Numbered from the stretch's first letter, positions 15,001-20,209 are shown. The stretch: DNA of 56,965 nt from an uncultured Muribaculaceae bacterium (GCA_910578665.1 CAJTQU010000014.1:1-56965), one strand, 5' to 3'. Made by a program: numbers and translations. The notes: generated by a model from the sequence alone, not told the origin.

Positions 15001-17277
15001 GCCGTTGTATATGATCTCAGCCTCCGCACGCTCGGCTCTCAACTCGATTGCTCCCTCCGCAGGGTTAGGCTGTGAGATAGGACGCTCCTTGTCGCGGCTG
15101 AACAGGTCGGCAAGTTCGCCATAACCTGCCCGGCGCAACTCCTCGCGCTCATCGGCTGTGAAAGATAGATCGTTCGGACTCGCGTCCATATTCTTGCGCA
15201 GACGCTCCTCAAAGTTCATGCGGTTGTGAGTGCGCTCTGCCTGCGTCAGAGGTCTGCCCTCAGTCGGCTTGATAGGACGCAGACCTGCAATGACACGCGG
15301 TGCGCTCTTGATACCGTGCTGTGCCTTGAAGCCAACCATCATAGCCATGTTGTCAGTCCACACGTCCATAGCATCACGCTCTCCGCTTATCCATTCGGGG
15401 ATAGAGAAGATTGTACCCTCCGCAAGAGTGGACACTGCAACCTCACCACCGCGCACAGCCATCTTGCCTGCCGTGGAGGTCGTAACCTTGACCGCCTTGT
15501 CAGCCACATTGCCTATGAGAGGGGATGCAGTACCAACTATACCACCCATTATGAAACCATGCTTGGTGGCATTGAGTAGGTCTTGCCCGGAAAATCCGTT
15601 GGAAGTGCCGGTTGCATAGTCGGGCATACCCCCGGTTGAGGCTTGCTGTTGCAAGTTCTTTAATGTCTCATAAGTGGCAAAGTTAAATGCACCTCCGGCT
15701 GCACCCTGCACAAGTCTCCCAGTGAGGGTTCTTGCTGCAATCCGCTCGGCCATTTCTTTCGTAGCACCTTTAATCATTTGCTTACCCGCAATCTTTAACG
15801 CCTGCTTTCCCGCTGCGCTCCCAACACCTCCCGATATGTATGTGGTCGGGTCAATTGCCATATTGCCGATTGTGCCGATTATATCAAGCACACGATGCTC
15901 TTGACCGTATTGAGACATAGCAGCTTGGTCTGCTATTGTCATTCCATACGAGCCAGTCATAGCCGAAGCGGCCATATCCATTGCTTGATAAGTGGAAACG
16001 AAAGGCTGATCGGCAAGTTTTCGCAAAAAGAACTCAGTTTTACTCTTAGGCATACGCGAGTCTACAGCGTGCTGATAGACCGCTTGGTAAACTTCACCTT
16101 TGAGTGCTTCCTCTGCGGCTGACTGGACGGTACGCCCATTCAGTTCGTTGGTATGAGTTGAGAAATACTGCTGATAGGCCTGAAGTTGAGAATTGCGATA
16201 CGATGAGGGCAACCCGGCATAAACGCTTTCAGCCATTTTTTCAAGGTTGAATGTCTCCTTACGCTTGACTGCCCGATTGTAGTCTCGTAAGTTCTCTTCG
16301 GGAGTAGGCAGAGGCATTCCGTCCGGTCCATAGGCTCGGATATTGCTCCGAACGGAATTATTATACTCCTTGAGTTGGCGTGTGTATTCCTCATCAGCCT
16401 CTCTATCCTCGGCTTCGGCTTGCGCCCAGACATTGCTAAGAACTTTGCGCATAGGTGCCTCATAGTCCAACTGCGCCTGTTTCTGAACGTCCTCCTGCTT
16501 GCTCGGGTCAAGTCCGTTCTGCTTCATGCGCTCTACAAACTGATTGCGCAGACGGACCGTGCGTGCGCCGTACTCCGCTTGGTCTGCCTCGATAAGGCTT
16601 GTAGTCAGTCGGCCATCGGGCAACAACCACTCCGTGACAGGCTTGCCGTCCACATACTTCACTCCGTAGGGGACTGGAGACTGACCGCTCTGAATAGGCT
16701 TCTGCTCTGCACCGTCCGTCTCACCGCCTTGTGTATCGGGCGCGGACACTGATGTTGGGGGGGTAAGACCCATGACCTGCGTGGGAGTGCCTGCAAGCTG
16801 CGCTTGAAATTTCTTCGCTTTTAGTTTCTTGCGACCCTCCGGGGTGAAATGTTCGGTCATTCGCCGCGTCTGCTCAATCCTCGCCTTTGACCTTTGGTTG
16901 AAATCGTTGAGCATGGTGTTCAACTGATACGACATTCGTATCTTATCCTGCTCCGAGGGTTTCCACGTCTGCGCAGGCTTCGGTGCTTTCTGCTCCGCTT
17001 GTGGGGCCGGTGCAGGTGTTTGAGCAACGGGAGCCGCCGGTGCGCTCTGCTGTTGTTTGGATGCAGGGGCAGGAGCGGCCTGCGGTTTCGGAGCATAGCC
17101 GATATTGCGCTCAAAGTCGGCATACGCCTCCATGTTGTAGCCATCTTTCACAAGAGCGTCATAGGCTGCTTTACGCTTCTTGGGGTCTTTGAGGTTCTCG
17201 CGGAATTGAGCCTCTGACTCCATAGCATACCCACTCTTGATAAAAGCGTTGTATAAATTGGTTACTTTATCTGCCAT
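1..17277 (-). CDS. Giant polyvalent phage protein: ParB-like, pyrophosphatase-like, N6-MTase, SNF2 helicase (partial)
   Basis: The frame starts at an ATG at 17277 and stays open to the left edge (5,759 codons seen, C-terminus missing). By reading the frame: residues 1-60 have paired GY(N/A)ME-type repeats; about 470-630 is Ala/Gly-rich and hydrophobic; 1614-1617 (GNNR) lies in a ParB/DdrB-like segment; 2131-2139 (VDGDHIDVF) is pyrophosphatase-like; 3060-3063 (GWGG), 3126-3132 (EGSAGIG) and 3191-3194 (NVPF) form an N6-adenine methyltransferase-like domain; GTGKT at 3851, DEAH at 4043 and QRNGRALRQG at 4380 are SNF2/superfamily 2 helicase motifs; HEVVGH at 5052 is peptidase-like. Long Glu/Lys/Ala-rich linkers separate the domains. 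Such fusions are known as polyvalent proteins of phages and conjugative elements, thought to be delivered with the DNA to counter host defences (as DarB of P1 is). NVPF replaces the usual NPPY/F, as in other MTase-helicase fusions of mobile elements. It lies 12 bp after the upstream gene. The domain calls come from motifs only. Confidence 0.85.
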   Translation of the reverse strand, partial: MADKVTNLYNAFIKSGYAMESEAQFRENLKDPKKRKAAYDALVKDGYNMEAYADFERNIGYAPKPQAAPAPASKQQQSAPAAPVAQTPAPAPQAEQKAPKPAQTWKPSEQDKIRMSYQLNTMLNDFNQRSKARIEQTRRMTEHFTPEGRKKLKAKKFQAQLAGTPTQVMGLTPPTSVSAPDTQGGETDGAEQKPIQSGQSPVPYGVKYVDGKPVTEWLLPDGRLTTSLIEADQAEYGARTVRLRNQFVERMKQNGLDPSKQEDVQKQAQLDYEAPMRKVLSNVWAQAEAEDREADEEYTRQLKEYNNSVRSNIRAYGPDGMPLPTPEENLRDYNRAVKRKETFNLEKMAESVYAGLPSSYRNSQLQAYQQYFSTHTNELNGRTVQSAAEEALKGEVYQAVYQHAVDSRMPKSKTEFFLRKLADQPFVSTYQAMDMAASAMTGSYGMTIADQAAMSQYGQEHRVLDIIGTIGNMAIDPTTYISGGVGSAAGKQALKIAGKQMIKGATKEMAERIAARTLTGRLVQGAAGGAFNFATYETLKNLQQQASTGGMPDYATGTSNGFSGQDLLNATKHGFIMGGIVGTASPLIGNVADKAVKVTTSTAGKMAVRGGEVAVSTLAEGTIFSIPEWISGERDAMDVWTDNMAMMVGFKAQHGIKSAPRVIAGLRPIKPTEGRPLTQAERTHNRMNFEERLRKNMDASPNDLSFTADEREELRRAGYGELADLFSRDKERPISQPNPAEGAIELRAERAEAEIIYNGRPEFDGYSAMEKLMQDGRVSEAARAKAYYILTGRMLPMSSVTGYQTTTAEDGSVIVNATNANGDVVTSRRFANKEKAQGEVDNIMRQAELNSVDVGEQFANQEMQRTAAHNVVWEVSEKHGIIPEGIENIYEKYLRGENVSEAEQKIIDDVNTLAEGMYKESLLNPAVLREHINDKFGVDIDTALKKRAKDRTPKEQDAIQMYIERLYTEGERTRNANDVWQKAYQEAKDEHRKDVIRAWRMQKEGRLLYGRFEQGDPTAQADVDAITIRMQEAYQGVEDAFGAESEYYMFHLNENPWDLLNDPELTVEQQDAVLYYINAKAALDGVMDASNEAADRKRAEVEQAVEKRTHKDSGVIIPATMKVDDRQVYVVKGDVVMFPDGTAVDVRNSSESVVVMDAQSGEYEFTSPDQILNISEAVDPQEELRAAHEVIEQEQMSMFSGRENPAEETAEVAEEPTGNNPDENIPVEGNNGEENIPTPNVEEYDRGYSDAIEEAESLTDERLATYVDALREGAQKQMQEQGRVDDYIRGRLEALEFVQQDRAANSVPKTDESVPNSTENAVSEGENVSETDASVGNGQETALSRIPLNEEGEPMFEAVEKETAWDGLVEAVGGESDAADIATAQVQQATSDLEALKKKPPTPKAPKLKGSPMAMAQAKREAAEKYQSELAQYNQQIADTQARLDAWNAILGVYTSCSAELRRQREEERRQRDAEAHDAAVAQFEEQQRIKAEKQAEQERVGVHAVNPKIKEKWDNTPKIEGNPDAITLPDGSTIHGRYVLTEAGAASASHDVNNAYEPTEGFPIDENGQSVNDRDYLRDKDAQRIVEQMAGAYDNRALQTPVIVSRDGVVLSGNNRTMSGDLAARQGTDKAYIDYLREFGQKYGFTPEQVAGMKNPRLVFVPDEALPYDATTFSRFNAQEMKSQSKPEAAVKLGKIVPDNIFNDLVGEISRYDRLSDYYADEKAVAHALGALMQAGVINDKQMPEMRTGTALSAAGKELIENTLIGKVFQTSPDAVRQIISMPTMRQSIVMGLNEIASNRTLSRSGYDLSEELSKAVDLVYRAKAAQPDIYTDGMPVSPFGRMQGLFDDEYGDSRVTDATTLLLADLLNSGKPSDLRKVLTSYNNEASQSASGQADLFTGEIPTKENILTNVNEHFRNATPREQQALVDAAIAERKRRAEAEAEQRGRGQASEQTPNVDERNAERSEPVAEERTDLEPLGNDRNDINEDTPEEAALRARISVGDEWEEAGPDEAHPIYKRKLYVDGKHEIIQTDAPDDKGSYTGSQLTYNGKDYGDLASIAQAIDTASAEPTEAQKAAGNYKMEHRRIDGYNISIENPKGSVRRGKNADGTEWETEMHNDYGYIRGTEGVDGDHIDVFLSDTPEEGDVFVIDQRNADGSFDEHKVMYGFPSEEVAREAYLSNYEAGWTGLGAITQVSKDEFKKWVQSSKRKTKPFSEYKSVKAVGASNAPAPAEPSAPYTITPSTYTNKAGKTTPMHAVSFATPPTYEQRKALAAFAREKADGRKARGWCSDKDTYSEWLFRTEEDARKAGEMIADKSGEAVADAQPMTAEELREAVAPAKKKPTSEKKPKKAAINRVSLEDVAKDLQTKGEAKLSDHAEPLSPKDKPADTPKEAQHEISDDEMQSLANELRDLLGIGEDEGDSTLKFRDPGELTPQERQRIQSAGIRLAMGLVERGTTSFPDYATKMVGLLGNKIRPWLKSFYEGARWTPGYENYAFTPSEEVARFDVQNFDKKQADPIAQAAMIVEERKASTASEQAQKELTEIRNNNRKKQDEQTAADTAALAEKAEAVASEAESLAETSEDTTALNRAGEEIDNTLDEINDQLALLGYYEAEADDAKFHESYGYMLTAEKKAVADATKLAKQLVNDLGLDIKVTSATTPLGRKSVKKGTAVRANLAPAGGDVTIALPLQDGRELHIYIGLDPVHRRGGDAYKNGYGYGDNLEVRSIMYRVEAPEVKGADRYGNNQWIQPDCTYSDFLNAVKYEARNYLPKAEEAEPYDAGGYWNRHEIAETEKNGFKVGEKVWYTRNDGKHKRELATIVDFGGGSDVTLDTGMAPVMYEACEWSQIEKQEPTTPKDKPAVAPKEDIFEEAARVAKEAQEKKPKAPAKKKAEVKPEQPIGDLFGGLFDEPISDEKKTDVQPRPGTTERAGGHEPQPNEPLGESQRNEVKRTDRGGMGGRDSDHPVSDGKGGAGVSEQPAKSALTTDKTSSHNERLPEGERRNVRNNHAERGVDYAPKGEDARIKANIEAIELAKQLLDAGETATPEQMEVLRKFSGWGGLGKAFNDNGYNPTVSRLRELLGEDGYNDAVMSRNSAYYTPAPVIDAMWNVARALGFKGGNVLEGSAGIGNILGLMPTDMSDRSNIHAVEIDRTTGGILSLLYPDARVDVQGFERTKVRNNSIDLAITNVPFVTGLHVKDDTGDKDLSKKFRNIHDFCIAKNVRKLREGGIGIFITSSGTMDNSKELRRWIINEGNTDVIGAFRMHNKTFGGTGATSDIIVVRKRVNGKQSANAIDVTDVTAVRVADYDTGDTRKVKGQEVPIIKPYSMTYNKYFAEHPENMAGEMMFNFERGETWQPTSRALFPSADKPQDKMLSEWVSRFADMEEDMSSLRSDHDVEEAVMRINEKLGDGVKEGSMVLNSQGELCMARMGEAVPIGLNKNKVKGHTKAECFNAYSAIKKALSDVLEYQSTNEDDAGLEPLLKELNRAFDTFTRTYGNLHKNTAISFLRNDVDFSSIMALETYSEKGDNKGNKVVKAGKTDIFSRRVIEKEKEPQPTTVKDGILASLYKSGSIDVDYISEALGKSKEQVKQEIVESGLGFENPSTGAMEVSYQYLSGNVREKLHIAQENNEDGRYNPNITALEKVMPMTIPAHLIEFSLGSSWIEPKLYEDFVEEKTGIRVKLTNAGGTWFMKTPWSTFNEKNRAMSVTSKMCDKTIMGHELIEAAITNKQITVSKTTKKWDGTSETITDKAATAECSTKIDEIRAEFKDWARERMQADPDMSARIEHTYNEQLNNYVPMSIPDEFVPKHFGGQVTELHGRPFALRPHQGRAVVRGTTEPILLAHEVGTGKTYTLITTAMEMRRLGTARKPMIVVQHATVGQFVESAKEIYPNAKVLTIEEADRTAEGRKNFYAKIKYNDWDMIVVPQSVFERIPDSEERELAYIQDVIEEKLKVLDAMREADDNGRSMIVRQAEKEIEEQRDRLAELTEAIQGKKKKRDEKREATTRQNAEVRAMEMLDREVDDVENFDDMGIDALLIDEAHEYKHLGFSTAMQRGVKGVDPSYSKKSQGVYLKTQAVMERNHGRNVVFATGTPISNTAAEIWTFMRYLMPADTMKEYGIYYFDDFVRNFGNLAQMVEFKTNGKFAEVSRFAGYVNLPELVRIWSGVADTVLTREAGGVSDKIPEMEGGKPTDIYLPQTRALRSVMKYVKAELDRYDKMEGKEKKENSHIPLTMYGIAKAAAVDARLVVDNAEDDPNSKTNATVRETLRSLKDSAKYKGTVAIFSDNYQNKRSGFNLYEEIRNKLIAEGVPAEQIVIIKSGMTIKKKLDIFEKVNAGEIRVILGSTFTLGTGVNIQERLHTLIHVDAPNRPMDYTQRNGRALRQGNLHKDMGIPVRIIRFGVEDSLDVTAYQRLKTKGAIADSIMNGSKMMQNSMENRVLEEEEDSFGDMTAQLSGSEYAILKNQAEREVRNLTAKQKGHEIDQIYIHNQLPKVEGLIKGAERRIEIETKNLEIIGKHWPDGTIKKITIGKLTFDSVGAMGDFFKEQNAKMNEAADQIQEGADNWISKLTIDVDGLPFEVTTNVSRIVDNNGQGQISFEPKREVTYSCEALGIKDRAVKGNRIKNIMEEIAERIVTGADSQELLSRGQKQLARYSDDYRQLKERNGREFPHKQQLAEAKARLAQYEEAMRKELEEKEKKYAEMDKSVDAASDITLDDDGEDTPTNGDGNKYRLVEEGPVLDFLNNQPLKKGFRYSQWANMGVLPPMTAKQNGEWRAPMIFSRWEQSEEGMMNANGKADLVQGNGRTTGGVAYNPYFHIRTSPLNDQFTAAYDRPELLVVEGYYPESEETSGYHAEGAKDSVGLMDWHSGSVNGQLSEETKVQTMLSRYFKPSRIVPWSEVADLIMERVGDQKVAFPINAVPPMLRAELAKRGAKFSGISGSVAEGDVTMLEDLRDRVNAGEWDAGLERAREYMDAYESSPEAKEARVESLSNDLHTHIRVIRNQSEVNNLSTRRERRAKGWWSSDDNGVVVVLPNNVNVADVDNTVVHEVVGHKGLRALIGEDRFDEFLGEVYAHASNPIRKVIDKMTDEMVSAEADRLRVRKSMAHERAGEDVNSHYYTDMAEARVEAEKKRGQFRNEATEEYMSDLGGRIGSEGFEKMNRDELTLWGKIKAKVQQFLDKFLQGLKIAKSIRLNDKDLSYILYKSWKNLRKKSVFADAEDAVRRRQSGYDADEVTRFRDPGLGLEETITKMKAEAMQANAGNLQAKRDAMKAIGGNLNYLRQAMARQREYDITTVKSVSDLARVLMEAGLLDDLSQYETKRILGAINNVVGRQDVSQYVQKVMDIMVDNQLRMGANTLGRLLSIRGSRVDARGIEVQGELDPDGQRIAQVVRKSTSLPKDDIDNRIADAINRMSSTDTTIADEATIEYAGLQIARQYVEDITESKAEEKALRDSIKQAKEDKDAGQMTEAAYKQYVEATNDAIRQNKIDRAEAFHSLVEQVGDVLSGSIERAKAWREAEKQRVEEIHHNANSDMEGRPTDEHHKDDRTQKIVNNSFARFLLAPLATFDQMLRMFGKKNSCGEGYLWNRYMRGWVEASEKEYTGYQKALKVLDEKVSEVFGKDMTWGDLFAIDRKLPKASVSFWDGGEMKDHELTQGNLLYIYMADKMSDGRMKLRRMGITEDDVENIKNFLDPRFIQLADWMQEEFLVDKRNEYNEVHKRMFGASMAAIENYFPLKILANARVDKEEDVNQQNR

Positions 17278-17289
17278 AATGGGTTATGA

Positions 17290-18558
17290 TTATGCGGTGG
17301 GAGATTGGCGGCCGGTCGGACTGGGTTTGCCTGCGTGACCGCCTTTCTTGGTCTTGGTTTGTGATGTGGATGACTTCTTACCTCGTGCATCCGTTTTTTC
17401 GGTAGCGGTGACTTCGCTGACATCCTCCTCTTGCCATGTGCCGTGTTGCTTGGCAAAAGCCTCTGCAGCTTCCTTCGTTCGGAATGGATGTGCTTTGCCG
17501 TGTTCATCCCATGCCGTGAACTCCGACACGTTGGAGCGGTCATGCGCCCTCGCTGAAGCATAGGAGTTGGCGGCAGAGGCTCTTGAAGCACTCGCGGATG
17601 CGCGTTGTGCTTCTCCTCGCGCCTTTTCCGTACTGAGTTTTGCGGCTTGGAGTGCCGGAGCATTGTCGGCTTCTGCCTGCGCTGTCCTCGCGTCCTGCTC
17701 GGCTTTGTCTGCCTTACCTGCCTGTTCACGCTGTTTGTCGGGTTGCAGGAGGGCAAGCCAATTATGCTGTTCAGCTTTGCGCTGTGCCTCCTCACGAGCA
17801 AGTTTCTGACGCTCCTGCTGTGCTTCCAGTTCGCGCAAGGTCTTGGCACGATCGTTCTCAATGTCTCCGAGTTTGAGCGAGAAGTTGAGATACTCATCGC
17901 GTTTCTTCTCCCTCTCTGCTTTCAACTTCTCTATACGAGCGTCCACGGCATTAGTCATGCTGCTCTTCTCGTGGTTATACATATTCGGGGCATACTGCGA
18001 GGTGAAGAAAAGATTGCTCAACGCGCCTATGCCGTCACTGATAGCGGCAATAATCTTCTTTGACTTCTCCCTGCGCTCGCGCTTCTTGCGCTGTTCAGCG
18101 GTCTCCGGGCGATTTTCCTCCGCGTTCATCCAGTCTTGGATAGTCTTGATTTGGCGGTCTGACCCTGCAACGGCCTCGGCACGCTGACGCTCATTCTCTG
18201 CGCGTTCGCGTTCCTCCTCGGCTCGTTTCTTCTCTTCATCCGTGGGTGAGGCTTCTTCATGCTCTGTATCCGATGCAGGGATCGGCTTTGACTCCGCTCC
18301 GTCATCTTCTTTGTCCGCATTGACGGCAGGAGCCTCAATCGGTTTAGCCGATACAACCTCTTGCCCTGCTTCGGGTGCGCCTGCAAGGTCTGAGGATATT
18401 GGAGGAGGTACGGAAGCCGAAGCCACGGCGGTACCGGTCATGGGAGACTTGGGAGTGCCGTCATTCCCTCCCGGCATAGATACGGGCGCACCCTCAATCT
18501 CCGTAGCGAAACCCGGATTTGAGGGAACGACATCAATTGGTTTGTTGTTCTGTATCAT
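17290..18558 (-). CDS. Coiled-coil, low-complexity phage structural-like protein
   Basis: Encodes 422 residues that I cannot assign to a named family. Residues 1-105 are Pro/Ala/Ser-rich and probably disordered. A long charged stretch (about 105-185) is rich in Glu, Arg and Lys and should form coiled coil. A short hydrophobic patch near residue 190 (IIAAISDGIGALSNLFF) is followed by more Ala/Glu/Gln/Lys-rich helix, and the tail is Lys/Thr/Ser/Gly-rich. Near residues 340-375 the pattern 'FTAWDEHGKAHPFRTKEAAEAFAKQHGTW' type residues suggest a small folded unit. It ends 12 bp before the giant gene and starts 10 bp after the stop of the 163-residue gene, so the three are one transcription unit. 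The composition resembles internal virion or scaffold proteins of podovirus-like Bacteroidales phages; that role is inferred from context. Confidence 0.8.
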   Translation of the reverse strand: MIQNNKPIDVVPSNPGFATEIEGAPVSMPGGNDGTPKSPMTGTAVASASVPPPISSDLAGAPEAGQEVVSAKPIEAPAVNADKEDDGAESKPIPASDTEHEEASPTDEEKKRAEEERERAENERQRAEAVAGSDRQIKTIQDWMNAEENRPETAEQRKKRERREKSKKIIAAISDGIGALSNLFFTSQYAPNMYNHEKSSMTNAVDARIEKLKAEREKKRDEYLNFSLKLGDIENDRAKTLRELEAQQERQKLAREEAQRKAEQHNWLALLQPDKQREQAGKADKAEQDARTAQAEADNAPALQAAKLSTEKARGEAQRASASASRASAANSYASARAHDRSNVSEFTAWDEHGKAHPFRTKEAAEAFAKQHGTWQEEDVSEVTATEKTDARGKKSSTSQTKTKKGGHAGKPSPTGRQSPTA

Positions 18559-18568
18559 CTGATGAGGG

Positions 18569-19060
18569 TTAGAACGCGCCTGCTATCCCTGCGCCTGCCT
18601 GTGCCACACCCTGCACGGCAGAACTGATAGCCTGCGCTTTGTTGATTTCAAGATTGTTCAGAGCGTCATTTATCTGCGCGTCCTTCTGCTGATAGGTCTG
18701 CTCGATTTGGTCTTTGCGTGCCTCGGCATTGACGGCGATCTGCGAAGTTGCATCGGCGAGAGCCTGATTGTTGGCAGCTTTGGCGGCTGCAACGCTCTCC
18801 TCCGTGCCTCCCATGACAGCCTGCGCCCCGGCGGCTTGGCGGTTGCGGTTCTTGATAGACTCCTCCGTCTTGGTGAGGATACGTTGAGCATCGGCACGCT
18901 GTGTCGCGTCCTCATTGTATCTGCGGTCGTACCAGTCTTGATTTGCCTGCTTCTGCGCCTGCAAATTCTTCTTGACTTTCTTCATGGCTTTACTTGCCGA
19001 AATACCGCCGAAAATACTCCCGACTGCCGACAAGCCTGCGCCTACTAAACTTCCTATCAT
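18569..19060 (-). CDS. Phage internal-virion / DNA-pilot-like small protein
   Basis: Encodes 163 residues. It opens with a glycine-rich hydrophobic helix (MIGSLVGAGLSAVGSIFGG), continues with a long amphipathic Ala/Gln/Lys/Asn-rich helix containing a YDRRYNEDATQRADAQ segment, and ends with a second Ala/Gly-rich hydrophobic helix. Hydrophobic glycine-zipper ends flanking a coiled coil are typical of phage proteins that enter or cross the host membrane at DNA ejection, such as microvirus pilot proteins and internal core proteins of short-tailed phages. The specific family is not identified. It is the first gene of the minus-strand unit that leads into the giant protein, and it starts 80 bp from the divergent plus-strand gene at 19140. 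Confidence 0.75.
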   Translation of the reverse strand: MIGSLVGAGLSAVGSIFGGISASKAMKKVKKNLQAQKQANQDWYDRRYNEDATQRADAQRILTKTEESIKNRNRQAAGAQAVMGGTEESVAAAKAANNQALADATSQIAVNAEARKDQIEQTYQQKDAQINDALNNLEINKAQAISSAVQGVAQAGAGIAGAF

Positions 19061-19095
19061 GGTTGCGATATTTCAAAAGTTATAATTCCTGCGCG

Positions 19096-19113
19096 AAGAT
19101 ACGGACGTATCTT
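19096..19113. promoter_or_regulatory. Palindromic operator candidate in the divergent phage promoter region
   Basis: AAGATACG-GA-CGTATCTT is a perfect 8-bp inverted repeat with a 2-bp centre. It overlaps TATCTTTG at 19108-19115, which matches the Bacteroidota -7 element TANNTTTG and faces the plus-strand gene at 19140. Read on the minus strand, the other half gives TATCTTCG, a near match facing the 163-residue gene. A dimeric regulator bound here could control both directions. No clear -33 TTTG was found. Confidence 0.5.
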
Positions 19114-19139
19114 TGTTCCCAACTTTTAAGTATTGTATC

Positions 19140-19580
19140 ATGGCAAAAGGTAAGAAAACAGGTGGGCGTCAAAAGGGTACGCCCAACAAGGAAAACCCTC
19201 TAAAAGGGTATCTTCGCGCTCATAGCCTTGCATACTTTGAGGCGCGAGTGCAGACTGACCCAATAACAGGTGGAGCGCGTGAGATACAGCGACAACGCCT
19301 CGTTTACGATAGTGAGACCGGCAACGTCTGCAAGGTCATTGACTTAATACCGCTCACTGACTATAAATCCGGGCAACCGCTTACAATCTCCGACTTTGAA
19401 GCAGATATGATCGCTCTAAGTCCTAACGAGCGCGTCAATGCCGAGCTGCGCCTGCTTGAGTTCCACACTCCGAAGATGAAAGCCGTTGAGGTTGATATGG
19501 ATATGCGTGCCACAACAGTCACCATTGAGGACCGTCTGCGCGAACTCTGCGGAGAAGATGACGAGGAAGATGATGACTGA
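19140..19580 (+). CDS. Putative phage terminase small subunit / DNA-binding protein
   Basis: Encodes 146 residues from the ATG at 19140. An in-frame alternative start at 19113 lies inside the -7 promoter element and is rejected. The N-terminus KKTGGRQKGTPNKENP is the basic Gly/Lys/Arg motif often found at the start of small phage DNA-binding proteins and terminase small subunits. The middle is mixed alpha/beta with a segment ending ELRLLEFHTPKMKAVEVD, and the tail is strongly acidic (EDDEEDDD). It is the only plus-strand gene in the element seen here and lies between the divergent promoter and the 11-bp repeat array that starts 160 bp after its stop. A role in recognising a packaging site is plausible but rests on this motif and its location; a transcription regulator is the main alternative. 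Confidence 0.7.
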   Translation: MAKGKKTGGRQKGTPNKENPLKGYLRAHSLAYFEARVQTDPITGGAREIQRQRLVYDSETGNVCKVIDLIPLTDYKSGQPLTISDFEADMIALSPNERVNAELRLLEFHTPKMKAVEVDMDMRATTVTIEDRLRELCGEDDEEDDD

Positions 19581-19680
19581 CGCACCCCGGCTCTTTCTAT
19601 TTCATCTACTTTTAGACACAACCAAGCCTCAACCGGACATCCAACCATCGCACTTTTGAAATGTGTTTTTCATAAACCGA

Positions 19681-19710
19681 AAGCGAACCGTCCGCGAGGA
19701 TAGTTCGCTT
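19681..19710. terminator. Hairpin after the terminase-like gene
   Basis: AAGCGAAC (19681-19688) and GTTCGCTT (19703-19710) are perfect inverted arms, with TCC/GGA able to extend the stem. No strong U-tract follows on either strand, so it may be a terminator for the gene ending at 19580 or a protein-binding hairpin. Confidence 0.35.
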
Positions 19711-19739
19711 AATCTATCTTCCGACACCCGATTTTCACA

Positions 19740-19861
19740 AACCTAAATCTAACCGAAACTAAACCAAAATAAAACCAAACACAAACCAAAACGTAACCAA
19801 ACTATAACCTATGCTTTCTACTGATAACGTCATTCCAAAAACCAAAAACTAACCAAAGTGA
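19740..19861 (+). repeat. 11-bp phased AACCNAAA repeat array (iteron-like)
   Basis: Seven consecutive 11-bp units begin with AACC at 19740, 19751, 19762, 19773, 19784, 19795 and 19806. The fifth to eighth bases are usually (A/T/G)AAA. Two more units start at 19840 and 19851. The exact 11-bp period puts every AACC on nearly the same face of the helix, as expected for a cooperative protein-binding array. It contains no ORF and lies between the terminase-like gene and the integrase. Candidates are a packaging (pac/cos) recognition site, replication iterons or integrase/excisionase arm sites. Confidence 0.8.
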
Positions 19862-20209
19862 TACCTTCACGCGTGCGCGCGGGAAATTCCTTTATGGAAT
19901 TCCTCTATGGATTAGGACGTATATATTAAGTCGAATATATACTACGGATATAGGATAAGGAAGAAAAATATAAGTCCATATTTTTCTATGGAGTAGGAAA
20001 TGGAATAGGGTTCGCTTCGCTCCGACAACGCCGACATTAAAAAATTTTGGAATTAAATTTTTTCTTTCTTTTGGCTGACGCTCGTAAACTCTGCGGAGCA
20101 GGAAAGAGAAAAAGAAAAAAAGTTGCGCGCAAAAAAGAAAAAGAGAAACGCCCGGCTCTGCGATGAAACAAAGTCGGGCGAAAAAGATTTAAGGGGGCCG
20201 CGCGAATTT
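19862..20209. other. Non-coding AT-rich segment between repeat array and integrase
   Basis: I see no gene here. It holds a GCGTGCGCGCG block at 19871-19881, then an AT-rich stretch with near-identical 13-mers CTATGGATTAGGA (19905-19917) and CTATGGAGTAGGA (19986-19998), and a run of A/G-rich sequence before the 3' end of the integrase gene. The repeats suggest further protein-binding sites. Confidence 0.5.

Noticed and set aside
109..16752. Many plus-strand frames of 60-383 residues, including 8377-9528
   Set aside because: They lie antisense to the giant minus-strand gene. Their sequences lack recognisable domains and arise from its GC-rich codon use.
19740..19861. CRISPR array
   Set aside because: Units are only 11 bp and contiguous, with no unique 30-bp spacers and no cas genes.
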